Positions 51,301 through 64,000 of a stretch of DNA of 64,000 nt are shown in pieces. The stretch covers positions 50,069,501 to 50,133,500 of the forward strand of contig JANCRA010000001.1 of NCBI GenBank assembly GCA_024362935.1, given 5' to 3'. The translations under genes and the position numbers were made by a program. The notes below the pieces were generated by a model. It saw only the letters and a program-made list of their open reading frames with translations. It made no database searches and was not told the origin of the DNA. Position 1 is the first letter of the stretch; the number at the start of each line of letters is the position of its first letter. The DNA comes from Setophaga petechia (Eukaryota > Chordata > Aves > Passeriformes > Parulidae).

Positions 51301-54300
51301 GAATGGAGTCTACTTGAAGGGAAGAGCCCCTCAAAAGCTGCAAGTGCAACAACATGATCAGCAGCTCAACCCCCTTGCTGCCCAAATAATAGATTACTTC
51401 ATGGAAGAGGCACAAGAGAGCAATCACAGTACCTGGATCTATGATCAAAATGCTTCATTACTACATATTTACATTTCATCAATGCTGGACTTTTAAATTA
51501 TTATTAGGGAGAAAAAAATTACCCAAGAGAAGAAAGACCTGCTGAGAAAAATAAAGCTGTATGTCACAAGTTACAGAGCAAGAGGCAACAGCAAAGACCT
51601 CAGTTTCCAAAACAGAACTCAAACCTTAAAAGGAGCACTATTAATGTATGCAGCCTGCACAGTTTGCCATTTATGGTGCATTTTGTTAGCAGATATTATG
51701 AACAACAAGGAATGGCTACTAAAGCTAGGAAAATATCTTAATTTTTGAGTCAAAATTCTGAGAGTGTAGAGCAACACCTGATACCGGTTGCTCTGGTATA
51801 GTCTACAAAAATATTTCCACATCATTGAATGCCACATTTTATAGGACAAATCTTGAACCAGCTCTTCAGGACACTGCAACATTAGCAACAGTGTAATGGG
51901 AGCCACACAAAGTAAATCAACTCTCCTACGGCTTTCAAAAGCAAGATTTTACCACTTGTGACACCACAAGCCTTCTGGAGAAGCAAAGTGTGTGTGTTTG
52001 TTTGCATGGCACTGAAAAATTTTGGGTGTCACCGTGATAATGCCAGCAGCAAAGACTTTTGGATTCAATCCAAGTGACAGGTTGAACTATCTCCTGGGAG
52101 AGCAGAAATCTAAGCTTTAAAACCTTAACATTTGCTTGGATGGCGACAATGTTAATAGGATGTGAACCTTCCTGCTGAAAATAGTTTGCAACTGCTTCAA
52201 AAATAAGTATCTCAGCTTTGTTTCAGAATTCATCTGTCATTGCTGGGTAATACTAAGAGAAACACACACTTGCACTCTATTATCTTTTAATTACATTTGA
52301 GTTTGGTTTGTTGGTTTTTTTTGTTTTTTTTTCACTGTCAGAAGGCAACACATCCATGAGGTTTTTGGTCTGTCCTAGAGCAGGACAGTTTGGTGCACCT
52401 TTGACAGTGGTACCTTTGACAGCTGCAGTGGGATGCTACTGCTCCACATTTTCTCCCCTTCCTGTCCCTTCCATAGGAAAACAAAGGACAAGATGGGGAA
52501 ACAAACTAATTTTAGACAAAGTACATAGGCAGCTTGCAGAATATAGGACTAACTAATTAAATGTGGAAGAAGGCTGGAGAATTTGCATCCTGGCAGCTTT
52601 TCCATTAGTGTTACAATTTGCTTTTTCTCCTGTCCCAAGCCCGTTTACACCTGGTGAATTGCCTGGTGATTCCATATTTTTAAAGCAATTTCCCATTTTG
52701 GTTTTCTTGCAAGTATCTTTCACTGCTTTCTGTTTATGGTATCTGTCTTACTTATTTACAAAGCCTCCTATCCAACTATTTTACTAATACACAATATTAA
52801 ACTGTAATGGGACTGCCTAAAGTAATTTCTTCAGGACTAATTACATTAGCACAAGACAGTTTTAAAGGTAACAGAAAATATTACAGCACGTCTTAGTGAC
52901 ATGCAGCAGAGTGCTTTGATCTCTAAAAAGGCATTTCAGCACTGTGACTCCTATAACATAAAGCATGTTTATTGAAAGTACTACCAAAAATTGGAAAGGA
53001 TCAGCTAGTAAATGAGCTTCATTATTTAAAGTGACACATTCTACTCAACCTCTTCTCTGAGTTTGCATTTGCCTCCTTAACTAGAGCACCCAATAAAGTA
53101 ATAAAAATATGTACTTTGGGACTGGGAAAACCACAAGGTTTATATATGAAACAAAGACTTAAAATTTCATACAAAAAGTCCTAAAAAGAACTAAAAACTA
53201 CCTAAATCATAATTCTACCACTGTTCCAAAATTCTAGCTCTCAGAGGCAGTCACATGGATTTAAAGTTGTCTGTAATATAAATTGATAATTTAAATTGCC
53301 TCAGCACTGGCTTATTCTCTTAAGTAATTACAGCAAACTGAAGTACTCTTCAGTGTTTCTCAAATAAGAAAACAGTTTGTAGACTTGGCAATTCTGTTCA
53401 TCTTTATACAGAAGTAAATGAGACTTGAATTAGAAGTAATTCCTGAATTTGTGATTAATTTTATGTACATTTTACATATAAATGTCTTCTATCATTCCTC
53501 CTCAAAGAACACAAGTCTAAAATACGTAAGAAAGGTATCAGGAGATAAGGTTGCTGCCTGCCAGCATTTTGAAACCAACAGAAGCAAATTTATGAGCACT
53601 GTAGAATATGTAGAATACTTATTACATTTTTGGTTTACATGCACACACTTCAGGATCAATACTTTAGTCTCAAAAACAGTGAACAGATTCTACAGTCATG
53701 ACATAAAGAGAATAAAGAGGGCTTCAAAAGGCTTTTTCAGTACAGCGTTATGTATTTATTAAATAGAACTCAGAAAAACATCCTTTCTTAGCAGAGCACA
53801 CCGTTTAGACTGAAATGTTTTACTTCATCTAAATAATTTATTAACATATTGCTCTTCCTTTACTTTTGCCTCATCAAATACCCAATCTTTGTTCATGAAT
53901 GGCATTGGATTTTCAAGTCATCTAACTTACAATATTTCACAATGCTTTCTTTTTACAATAAGTGAGTAGAAAAGCAAGCTGACTGTCCTCAGGAAGAAGG
54001 TGGGAATAGAAAGAAAAGATGTAACTGAGGTTACAAGCAAAGCTGGCTGCAACCCAAGAATTCTACCAGCTGAACTACTGAATTAATTGTTGGCTTGAAT
54101 TCTCATTATATACTGCTTGAAAATTATACTGCCCAATTAAGCTGGCAATCTAATATTCTAACTACACCTTAGATTTTCTGAATAGTACCCAGCAGTGAAT
54201 TCAAAGAACTAATTAGATAGTCAATCTGAATCTTTGTTCATTGTTTTAATAACTTTTAATGCAAGACTTTGTTATTTGCTGCTGTCTTAACTCAGAATCC

Positions 54301-57300
54301 CTTTTAATTCCTCCCTTCCCTCCAATTTGAAGAAACATGGTGGGAGGATGTCATATGAGTGATATAATATTTTGACATATGAATGATTCACTAATTCTTG
54401 GTCAATAATTCAAAATTAGGTTTCCAACTAGTAGTTGTAAGTTTTCAGATTTACTAGAACAATGCTCAAATCAGAGATGTGCTCAAGAACTGCAGGCCTG
54501 CAGTTCTTAGCTGCACGACAAGCAGTCTCATATACTTCTGTGAGCCACCACTGGGACTTTGTCAGAGTGCATTTGTTCTTTGCAGTAGCCCATCAGCACA
54601 CCTTCCCAACCCCTCCCAGAGCTGCCTGCTAAGTAATGGTTTAGTTCAGCACTTGGGCAGAAGTTGGACTCAATGCATTCGTCTGCCAGGGCCAATGCAG
54701 TTACAAATGTGTTTCCAAATGCTTGCTGACAACATGGCAAATGCCTCAAGTCTGTTAGCCAGCTTTATCACAGAACACAGAGGTTCTCAACAGCACTGGG
54801 AATAAAAGGTAAATGAAAACTGTCAACTCAAAACAACTTTTCCTCATATAAATTAGACTTTGTATGAACAAATGGATTGGTACTTGTTTTCTTCCACACT
54901 TGGTCAACAACTATACTTCTCAGTTCTGAGCTCGGGTGTCAAAGCTCAAAGGATTAGTAGCAGGGAAGAAAGAAAAAAGGGAGGGTAGGAACTAAGGAAA
55001 GAATACTTGAGGTGTTTTCTCCTCTTGCCTTGCTGCAACAGACTAGCACTTCAAATACACTGCAAGCAATCCTTCGCCTGCTAAGGTACCTACTGTGCAA
55101 TGCTCCTCATAAAGGATAACATGTCCCAGAATACAACCTTAGTCCAACCCAATTTAACCTAAAAACAATGGTGTTAGAAAATGCAGAGAATAAAGAAAAA
55201 ACATGTACTGTAGATACATGTAAGATTGCTGGCCAAGCTGAATTCTTTTTTCCCATCAATGGTTTTACACTCATTCTATGAAGACAGTAAACTTTCATAG
55301 TCCTACTAATAATTAAACACCACAGGTACAGGAAATAAAGTAACTTAACTTGCTCTCTGCTTTGATTAAAGTAACATGAGATTATACTCCACTCCCTAAC
55401 ATAAACATAGAAGCACTAGCATGTATGGCATCATTGGCCAAATCATTGTTCTGCTCAATCTGTACTGAGCAAACATAATGAAATCTGAAAGAATTTAAAT
55501 GTGAAGAGATACTAAACAGCACATGTAAGGGTAAAAGCTTCTGGTTTGCAGTGATTTCTGCATAGTTAAATAGATTGCACTCATGCTGTTTCCCAGGTAT
55601 GAAAAGCACAGTGTCCAAGATTACACATAAAAACTACTCCTTGTTAAATAATCTCTGTGCTTTTGTACACACTGTTCTCCTAGAGGTCCACATATTTCAC
55701 TCATAAAGGCAGCTTTTTCTGGGAGCTTGAATCAGGAACTCTATTGTCAATTGATGCTTAGTTGTTGGGGTTTTTCTGAGGGAGGAAAGAAAGAAAGCAG
55801 TTTCATTGCCAAGCTAACAATATAAATCCCTCAGCACGTAGTGCTTTAATGAAAGCTCATTTCCACTCAAGCTAGTTTGAAATAAACAGCACAGGTACCT
55901 CAGCAGCATTTAAAGTCCACACAGGCTACCCAAGCCCATTCAAGTGCCTGTATACTTAGACAATGCTGTATAGATAAGCCCTAAAATGTGACATGGTACT
56001 GAAATGACCCCTTGCAGTCCCCAGGCAGTGCCTAGTAATTGACAATGCACATTTACCACAGCAGATCCTGTACACTTGCTAGGAATAAAAATCCTAAGAT
56101 GCATAGATAAGAAAAAGCAGCTCCCTGCCTCACTTTGTATGCTCTGATATCACTACAGGGAGATCGTGGATGTGACTGTCCCTGGGGCCACCTGCAGCTC
56201 TGTCTTCAGCCCTGCTGCTGACAGGGAGCCACAGTTTGATGACCCTGCTCACCTCTGCTTCTCTTTCTGCACTTAAGCCTCTCCCTGAGGCAGCATGACA
56301 TGGCCCCAGCCACTGAGGTCAAGCCCCAGGCCATGTTTGGTTAAATGATGCACTCCCTGGGGCTGCTGAACACTCTGCACTCAGAAAATGTGGCAGGATA
56401 TGCAACTCCACGTGTCTGTGTGTACTTCTGCACACACAATGTGCAGGAACATCTATGACAACCCCAGCTGGTCATGCACCATGAGACAGTTACACTATCA
56501 CATGTGGAATCTGTGCTTTCCAAGGAATCTCTGCTATGAATTTCGTCTTTCTTTTAATCCATGGCCTAGATGAAACAAGAAACTTACCCCAGACTACACA
56601 GTCCCTCTACTCCTATGGATGTAAGCACATGTGAGACACACAGACCTGACATTTGGGGCAAAGGATGTCTCCATGCTTAGATGAGACACAGAAGAGTGAA
56701 ATGTTAATTTTTCTTTTTTTTCAGTCAGGGCTTTGTCCCTTGTACAAAAATTAATCCACACTGCCACTAAGTTCTTATTTTCACCAATACTTTGAGAATT
56801 TGCTCTTTGACATCCTACTGAATTTATCTAGCACATAAATTCAGTGAATTTATTTTAAATTTACATTCCTCAACTGAGAGTCTGAAAGCAGGAGATTATT
56901 ATTCTATGTGTATCATGTTTATTTCCCTGAGAATATAGAAAGTCATTACTGAAGTTTATCTGGAATAAATAAACAAGGTAAAAATATGCTTTCTTAATTT
57001 TCCTTAAAAAGAGGTATTATCCTAAATTATTCCTGATTTTTTAAGAATGTAGCTGAAATCTATCTTACATAACAACATAACTGTAAAGTTTCACCCCAAT
57101 TAGGATTTTTCTGCAGTTTTGCTTTTGAAACTGTACCAATATATTTATGCATATAACGTTTATAACAATTTGGTAATACCTATTCAAAATTAGTGTGGAT
57201 TGCATCATATTATGGAAATGCCTGTGGAAAATGTAATTAATAACAGATCAGTTCTTTTTCCATACATTTATTTCATTATTTCTGAACACTTCACCACGGT

Positions 57301-58750
57301 ATGATTACGGGTCTCACCCTTGTATCAGGCAATTTTGATTCCTCTGTGGGTTCCTAACTTACTTATTTTAAGGTATTTACTCATTTCCTTCTGAAAAAAA
57401 AAGAAAAGTATTGAATGGTGACAAAAACAAAAACATTATTGAGGAAAGCATGTTTCTCCTTTACAAGAGAACTGGAATTGAAGTGTATTGACTTTTTCCA
57501 ACACCAGGACAATTCTGACAGCATGTTTCTATTGTTACACACAAAGAAGCCAGCTATTGCCTTTTATGCTGTCCAAAAAACCCAACAACCCACAGCCAAA
57601 AAAAAATTATAACCACAGTCTTCCATTTAAATTAAGAAATAAAAGGACCTCATGATGCAGGTATGGATACCTTGCATTCCATGGCCAAAACTGCAGGCCT
57701 AGCTGCCCAGTTTGCTATTCCTTGGAAATTGCTTTCAACAGCACCAAGGCCTGGACCCTCCACAGGCTGAAAAACCCCCCTCAGTCTGAACTTGCTCAGT
57801 TCTAGTGAAGGACAATGACCCCTGCCAAAGCTCAGGCTTGGGGTTGAGCTCACACTATGATACAGTGACAAACCTGCCACACTCACACAGTCTCCCAGTG
57901 GGGTAGGATTACCTGACGGCATGAAGTCATCGCTCTGAACTAATTTAATGTACTTTGAAACCAACTGGATTCTGGGGTAAGAGGAATACAAGGGGGTGGG
58001 GTTGTAAATTCTTACAAACCATACTGAAAATAGTCTTTGTTTTCCCGATTCTCTTGAGATTGTATCTTTGGTGAAATATCACCACCAGGAGCAGCAAGGA
58101 GAGGTAAGGTGTATCACAGATAGTACCAAGAGTGCTCTAAGAAATAACATGAAAATATCTAAGATAAATATTTGCAAGGGTAGCTCATTCTGGCTAGTAC
58201 AGTTTGGCTTTCTCCAGGAATAGAGACAGAAATTATGGAACAGATGAAGGACGTATTTAGGGGATTGGGAAGACACTGAAATGTGAAACAATCTCCAAAA
58301 AAAGAGAAAATCGTGCTGTCTTGGATGCTATCTGTTGCAAACTTGTTTATTTAGAAGTAAGGCTAATCTGGCCAAAATTAGGCTTATACTGTTTAGAGTG
58401 TGCTGTTCACTCGGCTGAATGGATTGCTTTCCAGGGCGTTGAAAGGAAGCATTGACCAGAACTGGGATATACTTGGAAAGCTCAAGCAAATCCCACATCA
58501 GAAATCACCTACAAAATACCTGAAATAGTTGGCTTCTATCTTGAAGAAACAATCCTGACACAGACACTCAGGGCTCTAAAGCAAATATTCATTTCAGGAC
58601 TCCCAGCACCTTGCACATAGAGACTGAAGAGAATTAGTTCCTTAATCCTGAATTCATATCAGTTACATCTTCAACAGCCCACAATAAAGCTTTCTTAAGC
58701 CTTCAGGCAGAATAAGAAAAGAGGAAAAGTTTCTTACCACACAGGACTGT

Positions 58751-58863
58751 AATAAAAAAAACCCAACCAAACAAAAACCAAACAAATCCCCACAAAATAA
58801 AAACAAACAAACAAAAAACACAAACAAAAAACCCTCCAAACAAACAAGCCGGTAACAACAAAA
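58751..58863. repeat. A/C-rich low-complexity tract, (AAAC)n and (CCAA)n
   Basis: About 110 bases made almost only of A and C (AAAC, AACC, CAAAC units), with almost no T or G, ending at GCCGGTAACAACAAAAC. It lies about 55 bp upstream of the internal CR1 fragment. Composition differs sharply from both flanks. Confidence 0.85.
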
Positions 58864-58919
58864 CAGTTTCAGAATATCAACAGATATCAGCAGAATGTAG
58901 ATCTAAGCCACTATTCATC

Positions 58920-59485
58920 ATATTTGAGAAGTCATGGCAGTCTCTTTAAGTTCCCACTGACTGGAAACAGAAAACACCCCCATTTTCAAAAAGGAAAAAA
59001 GCAAGACCCAGGTACCTATGGGCTGGTCAGTCTCACCTCAGTGCCCACCAAGATTAGGGAGCAGATCCTCCTAGAAACTTCGGTAAGACATGTGGAAAGT
59101 AAGGACGTGATTTTTGACAGTCACTGGAACTTCACTACAAGAAAATCACACCTGACAAATTTCCTGGCCTTCTACAATGGAGTTACAGTGGTGGTGGGTG
59201 AGAGAAGAGCAACTGAAATCCTCTGCCTGGAATTGTGTAAAGTATGGCACTGTTCCACATGATATATTTGTCTCTAAACTGGAGAGACATGAACCTGATG
59301 CACGGATTGCTGGAAAAGGAGCTGTGTGGGTGGTCACACTCAGAGCTGAGGTCAGTGGCTCAGTGTCCAGGTGGAGCTCAGTGAGAGTGGTGACCTCAGG
59401 GGTAGCTGTTGGGACCAGCCCTGTTTAACATCACTGTTGGTGACAGGGACAGTGGGATTGGGAGCAACATTCAGCCACATCTCAC
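58920..59485 (+). mobile_element. CR1 LINE internal fragment (reverse transcriptase region)
   Basis: About 565 bp, plus strand. It starts in the CR1 segment GAGAAGTCATGGCAGTCT and TTCCCACTGACTGGAAA, just before the RT domain. It then encodes KKGKKQDPG (in place of KKGKKEDPG), the VSLTSVP and EQILLE blocks, FLAFYNGVT (in place of LVAFYDGVT), VPHDI and SKLERHEPDA. Near 59340-59440 come the NGSMS-RWSSV and P-Q-G/GPVLFNI equivalents, and finally DRDSGIG. It stops at about 59485, before the FADDTKL catalytic box. The frame changes at least twice (near 59180-59260 and near 59410). Both ends are missing, so the copy is either truncated by later deletion or a piece of a larger rearranged copy. Confidence 0.88.
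58924..59262 (+). pseudogene. Decayed CR1 ORF2 N-terminal RT fragment
   Basis: 112 codons carry the KKGKKQDPG to FLAFYNGVTVVVG part of the CR1 reverse transcriptase. After that the meaningful frame shifts to the one covering 59177-59428 (VPHDIFVSKLERHEPDA), and then to the one starting near 59409 (GPALFNITVGDRDSGIG). The shifts show long decay without selection for the protein. Confidence 0.75.
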
Positions 59486-62400
59486 ACTGTGCAAGGTGAA
59501 AAATACTATCTTTTGCAAACATTTGCCTCTAAAATGCAATGCTATGGGAGGCTTCCTCTACAAAATATATGCAGAGAATAAACAAATGAATGAAACCAGC
59601 CCAAAGCCTGTCTGCAGTGTGAGTAAAAGGAATGACAATGCAGTTACAATACTTCTTTCCTATATATCGCCTCTCATCTAACATTATTTTCAACACATGC
59701 ATTATTCAAGCTTCATAACACTCTCAGGCTCCAGAACATTTAAATTTGAGTTTGCTTTTACACTATAAAATGATTTGACCATTCCACAACTAGTTTCTCA
59801 AGAGAATCTCATTGCAACTTTGTTTCCAAAGTTGATTTATTTTTTTTAATTGCTTAATATCAGTGTCATGAAGATTGCCCTCTCTTAGGTACTGTCAAGA
59901 TGTGTTCATAAAATTCAGAAGGAAGAAGTTCTACATATTAGAAATAAATATATCTTCAGCTATAGACAAGTCAAAAATTTCAGCAGAAAAATGAAGAATG
60001 TGAAATCAACAAACTTATTTCATTATCCTTGTAGATGAAGACAAAGGAAAGAAATTAACTGCATATAATGCATATAAATGAAGAGAGAAATAGTATTTAA
60101 TAACATAATTAAAATTATTACCCATGTCTAACATCAACGTATTAACTTTTTTGTGGACGATAAATATAAAAATATTTTGAGTTCAAATGAAGCAAAACAT
60201 TTTTCTGGATTAACTTCTGAAAATGTTTTAGCATCTGATGACTGAGTGGGAATAGCCACCACCTCATCTGCCTGTTTCTCTTCGATGTCAGAAAGAATAT
60301 CCAAATATGAGTTAGGAGTTTTCCATCATGGAAAATAATGGAATTATTTTTATGACTCAAAACCGTTGTCTTCTCTGAAGACAGTCATTGTATCAGATGA
60401 TCACATTCTGTTAACTCAGCAAAAGAGAAAAATAGTTAGATTTTAAATTTCTATGCTACTTTTTAATCGAATTTTCTTAACATGAGGTATATAAATGATT
60501 CAACTGAACTTTATAATAACCTAATTTTGAAAAAAAATAACCTACCATAGCCCACAATCCATAAAAATTAATTATTTTATGCAATATAGAGTGTAACAAA
60601 CACTAAAAACTAATCATTTTATACAGAGCTGGAATATTCTGGATTGAGATGAGTCTCTTAGTAAACAGATAAAGTAAAAATGTACTGATGCGGACATTTA
60701 ATCCTCTATATTCACCTACAGAGACTAATACATGAGTGTCAAGTCAAATATATTTATGTTACACTTAGTAATTTCAGTCTTTGCCAGTTCTTAGTCTAAC
60801 TGATGCACAAGACTGAGGAAGCATGTAAGTACATTTGTTGCTATCTTTTAACATTAAATTATAGAATGTACATGAAGGATACACTACTAAAAAGATGCCA
60901 ATTTGAGTGCTAGCTCAGCTTTAAAAGTCAAAGTATTGACTATTTTACAAGTCTTCAAAGACATAGAAATTAATTAAATTATCTTCTGAGGCTTTCATCG
61001 GTAGTTTCCACAGTGAGCTAGAGGTGCTCCCTACTGTGAGACAATTGTTGTGTGCAGAATTAAGTTTATATCAATTGGATGGCAGTGTTCTTAAAAATGA
61101 CAACAGCCACAGCACAGAAAAAAGTTACCATTTTTTGGTGAGAAATTTTACTCCTTCCAGGGAAATCACTGGTTCCTCTAACAATAAACAGGCATTTGCT
61201 TTGGCAGCAGCAACTATTGGAGTAATTTTGACAGCAATAACGTAGACATGAACAAATGAAGCAAACTGCTGCTCAGGTATGTCATTCCCTCACACTTTGA
61301 AGCAGGAGTCTGAACCAGATACAGGGGTTAAGTACTCAATCTCTACCCACAAATGTGGAATATTATCTCTTATATTGGTGCTTCTGAGTATAACCAGTGC
61401 AGGTTGGCAATGGCTATGTTGGTTTGGTTATGGAGAAAGAGAGCCAGAGTTACACCACAGGATGATTATAACAGTATCACAATGCTATGTTAAACATAAA
61501 GATGATACTCACTTTCATCACAGAGCTACTGGGATCTGATGCTACAAAGAACAAGAGACTCCAAGAAATTTAAGATATTATCATCATAACCCATGAGTGA
61601 ACAATTCATTACCCATGGAAAGACACAACAAAGACTTGCTAAAAAATAGTGGAGAAGTAAATGAAAAAGCATGGTAGCAAGACTTCAGAATTTGTGAAGG
61701 GGTTCTAAAGACATTTAGAGCTCTTCAAGGAGAAGGGGTGGTGTACCCTTTACCCTTTGTAAGAGGCAGAAAGCCAGTGCCAGCCTGCAGTCATCTGTGA
61801 GTCTGCGGGATCCAACAGTGTAACTGTGGAAAAGCAACTCCTCTTTTACCCCAATTTCTTGCTGGTTTGAAGAATACAATCAAAACATTCAGAATTAGGT
61901 AACATGAGAGGAAGGTGATAAAGGGTGCTGGTTTAGAGCTTAGGTTGAAATCCCTGACATTTCTAGGAGGCACAGTTTAGTGAATCAGCACACTCAGATG
62001 ATATGAAGACTCAGAGAAACTTCTCCCTCCCAAACCACAAGTATAACTTTTAAATTATTTTTCTTAAAAAGCTGAAGAACACATTGCTTAAGACTGCAAT
62101 CCAGCACAGTTCTTAAGATGATGTTTAATACAGCTATATGGAGACATACATACAGATCTATAATTTTCTAGACCAAGACAATACACTAGAATGAAAACTG
62201 AGTCAGTGAAAAGGTCAGATTTGTATGGTTCACTTTTGGTAGTCAGGTTTGCTTTTTTTGTATCATAACAAATGCTAAGACAACATTTATACTTGCTGAG
62301 ATACAAATCGACCAAAAAGCAACAGGCATGTAACAATACAGCCCCTAATCCATTCCAAAGGGGAAAGTCTCAGCCAAGAGGGAGAAAAACTGGCTGAACA

Positions 62401-64000
62401 GCCCCACAAGAGACATGAGACTTTAAATCATCCATTTAAAAACAGCTCTGAGTGACACCGTTGGCTAGACTTCCCTTTTTGCCATGCAATGCCTTCTCCT
62501 ATAATGTTAGTGACACAATCATTGCTGGAAAACTCTCTGGGAAAGTCAGCTAATGACTAATTAAAGGTATTGCTTGTCAAAGATGGCATGATGACAGTCT
62601 GACCTACCTCCCCCATTTTTATACTTCTCCCAAACACATTGCTGTTTTTCTGATTTGTGTAATAACCATTATATATCATTTAAGTATAATTATATATGTG
62701 AGAGAAAGCAATCTTTCCAAAGCATGCATAAAGAAAGCATGAATATTAAAACAAAAGCAGATGATTGCAAATGACTTGAAAGAGCAAGTGATTAAGTTTA
62801 AATGCTTGTAATTTAAAAAGCACAGGCAAAGCACGTTCATCTACACACTTGCAGAGCTCTTCCAAGCAAACATAAGCTCACTAGGTATTTTTAGTGTTAT
62901 TTATTCTATACAGAGCACTACAGAGGGGGAAAAAAAAACAACCCAACAAAATAATCTTTGTTTTCTCCAGTGGCCAAATTTTGACGGCATATGTTCATGA
63001 GTTCTACATGAATACTACAAACACCAACAAAAAACAACTTTGAACTGAGTATATGATACACATTCCTTTCAGGTTAAGCTGCTACTTGAATATATTTAAG
63101 CAGTGAATTCTGTATGCTGTTGTTATGCAGTAAAGTATATTTAAAGCCACACATACCCCTGAGAGTAAGAACAACAGCCTTCTCCTTCCTTCTAGCACAG
63201 AATATGATTTCACACATTACTATGCATATTCAGTGTTGAATATGGTTTTCTGACAGCATTTTTCTTTTTATTTATGTTTCTTTTTTTCTTTCTTGCAATT
63301 TCTCCAGGTGTACTACAGGAATCTGGTTTCCACACCATACAGCAACACATCAACTGTTTGCTAACTTGCTCTACCCTAATTACAGACTGCAGCTGGATCA
63401 TACCTCTCACTTGGTCCCAGCAGAATACTGTGGCAAAAGAGCTGGAAGTCATCGTAATTAGTCACATTCTGACAAGAGCAAAAGATGCATTTGTTTGAAA
63501 CCATTTTTTTTTTTCCTTGAGGGAACACAAATACCCAAACACAAACTGCAACAAAATTCTCTGTATATGGGAGTTAGTTGATTATCTCTGTGGAGACACT
63601 GAATATGATATTCACAGCACACTTCTGGAAAGAAACTCAGAGTTGGTGACAAAAAAGGAACAGGAGAATTTCAGTGGCAGACTGGGGCATGGATCTGCAG
63701 ATGACATTTACTACTTCACCACCACAGCTTGTCCATTCTCTTTGAAATAAGAAATGATAATTCAGACTATACCCTGATTATGGCGAGTATTCAATATATA
63801 GGGAATTCAGCCTAAACAAATGCACGTGTTTGATTGACCATTTAGGACTCTAAGAAGGCATTTTTCTCAGCTTCTTCCCATGAATAAGCTCTGCGAATTC
63901 AGACAGCCTTGTCTGTAAGCACAAAAATTCTGAATCAAAATAAGTTGCACTTTAATGATTAAACTGCAGGCTTAGACACATGAAATTCAACAGGTTTGAT
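59486..64000. other. Noncoding AT-rich DNA, no supported gene
   Basis: No exon can be supported. Two plus-strand frames near the right end (63274-63498 and 63517-63750, 74 and 77 codons) follow a long pyrimidine tract ending in CAG at 63308, but no matching splice donor is seen. A balanced, non-repetitive block at about 62460-62630 (TAATGACTAATTAAAGG motif) resembles regulatory DNA in composition only. A run of nine A lies near 62931-62939 and a T-run near 63506-63515. Confidence 0.55.

Larger units (their letters stand above)
46651..58750. other. Noncoding AT-rich DNA, no recognised gene
   Basis: About 12 kb with no recognisable exon or transposon. It has an odd palindrome at 46862-46880, a 13-A run at 47599-47611, a TTATAT-rich tract at 48268-48304, and a T/G-rich tract at about 52300-52332. 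Purine-rich patches lie near 54961-55005. Less AT-rich patches at about 54480-54800, 56150-56560 and 57650-57990 hold frames of up to 113 codons, on both strands, without recognisable similarity. Confidence 0.6.

Noticed and set aside
54479..54805. 108-codon plus-strand frame with a facing 73-codon minus-strand frame
   Set aside because: Both strands open over the same bases, and no family resemblance.
57650..57991. 113-codon minus-strand frame in a GC-richer patch
   Set aside because: No recognisable motif or splice context; probably chance.
1..64000. tRNA genes, rRNA, CRISPR arrays and bacterial operons
   Set aside because: No B-box/A-box pair with cloverleaf arms, no spaced direct repeats and no long coding frames were found. 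The sequence is vertebrate noncoding DNA.

Overview
The window looks like ordinary noncoding DNA from a bird, most likely a songbird or other neoavian. It is AT-rich and CpG-poor, and I could not support any protein-coding exon, tRNA, rRNA, CRISPR array or bacterial-type operon in it. The assignment rests on the repeats. There are three pieces of CR1 LINE, the dominant avian retroposon; one ends in the diagnostic CR1 3' octamer repeat ATTCTATG/ATTCTATA. There are also two solo LTRs of endogenous retroviruses of kinds common in passerine genomes. All open frames are short (150 codons at most), lie on both strands, and are what AT-rich random sequence gives. The region is therefore either a gene desert or the inside of a very large intron; the sequence alone does not decide which.

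Layout. From 1 to about 24.6 kb the DNA is noncoding, with no transposable element I can name; it holds short perfect inverted repeats (2232-2286, 8017-8036, 19096-19122) and homopolymer runs. From 24.6 to 29.5 kb retroelements cluster: a 645-bp solo LTR with a perfect 6-bp target-site duplication (24649-25293), a minus-strand CR1 3' tail (about 25985-26062), a second, ERVL-like solo LTR (about 26381-26967), and a CR1 3' half of about 980 bp (about 28492-29471). From 29.5 to 58.7 kb it is again noncoding, with one ancient MIR-type SINE relic (about 37479-37645), simple repeats, and a stretch at 44.8-46.6 kb whose composition suggests, but does not prove, a conserved regulatory element. At 58.75-59.49 kb an A/CA-rich low-complexity tract is followed by an internal fragment of CR1 reverse transcriptase. 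The remainder to 64 kb is unassigned.

No genes act together here. The only coding content is decayed CR1 reverse transcriptase with frameshifts, and the only promoter and polyadenylation signals with context are inside the two LTRs. The clearest results are the exact boundaries of the first LTR, with its internal 21-bp tandem duplication, and the imperfect foldback at 2232-2286. I see no previously undescribed biological system that I can support.
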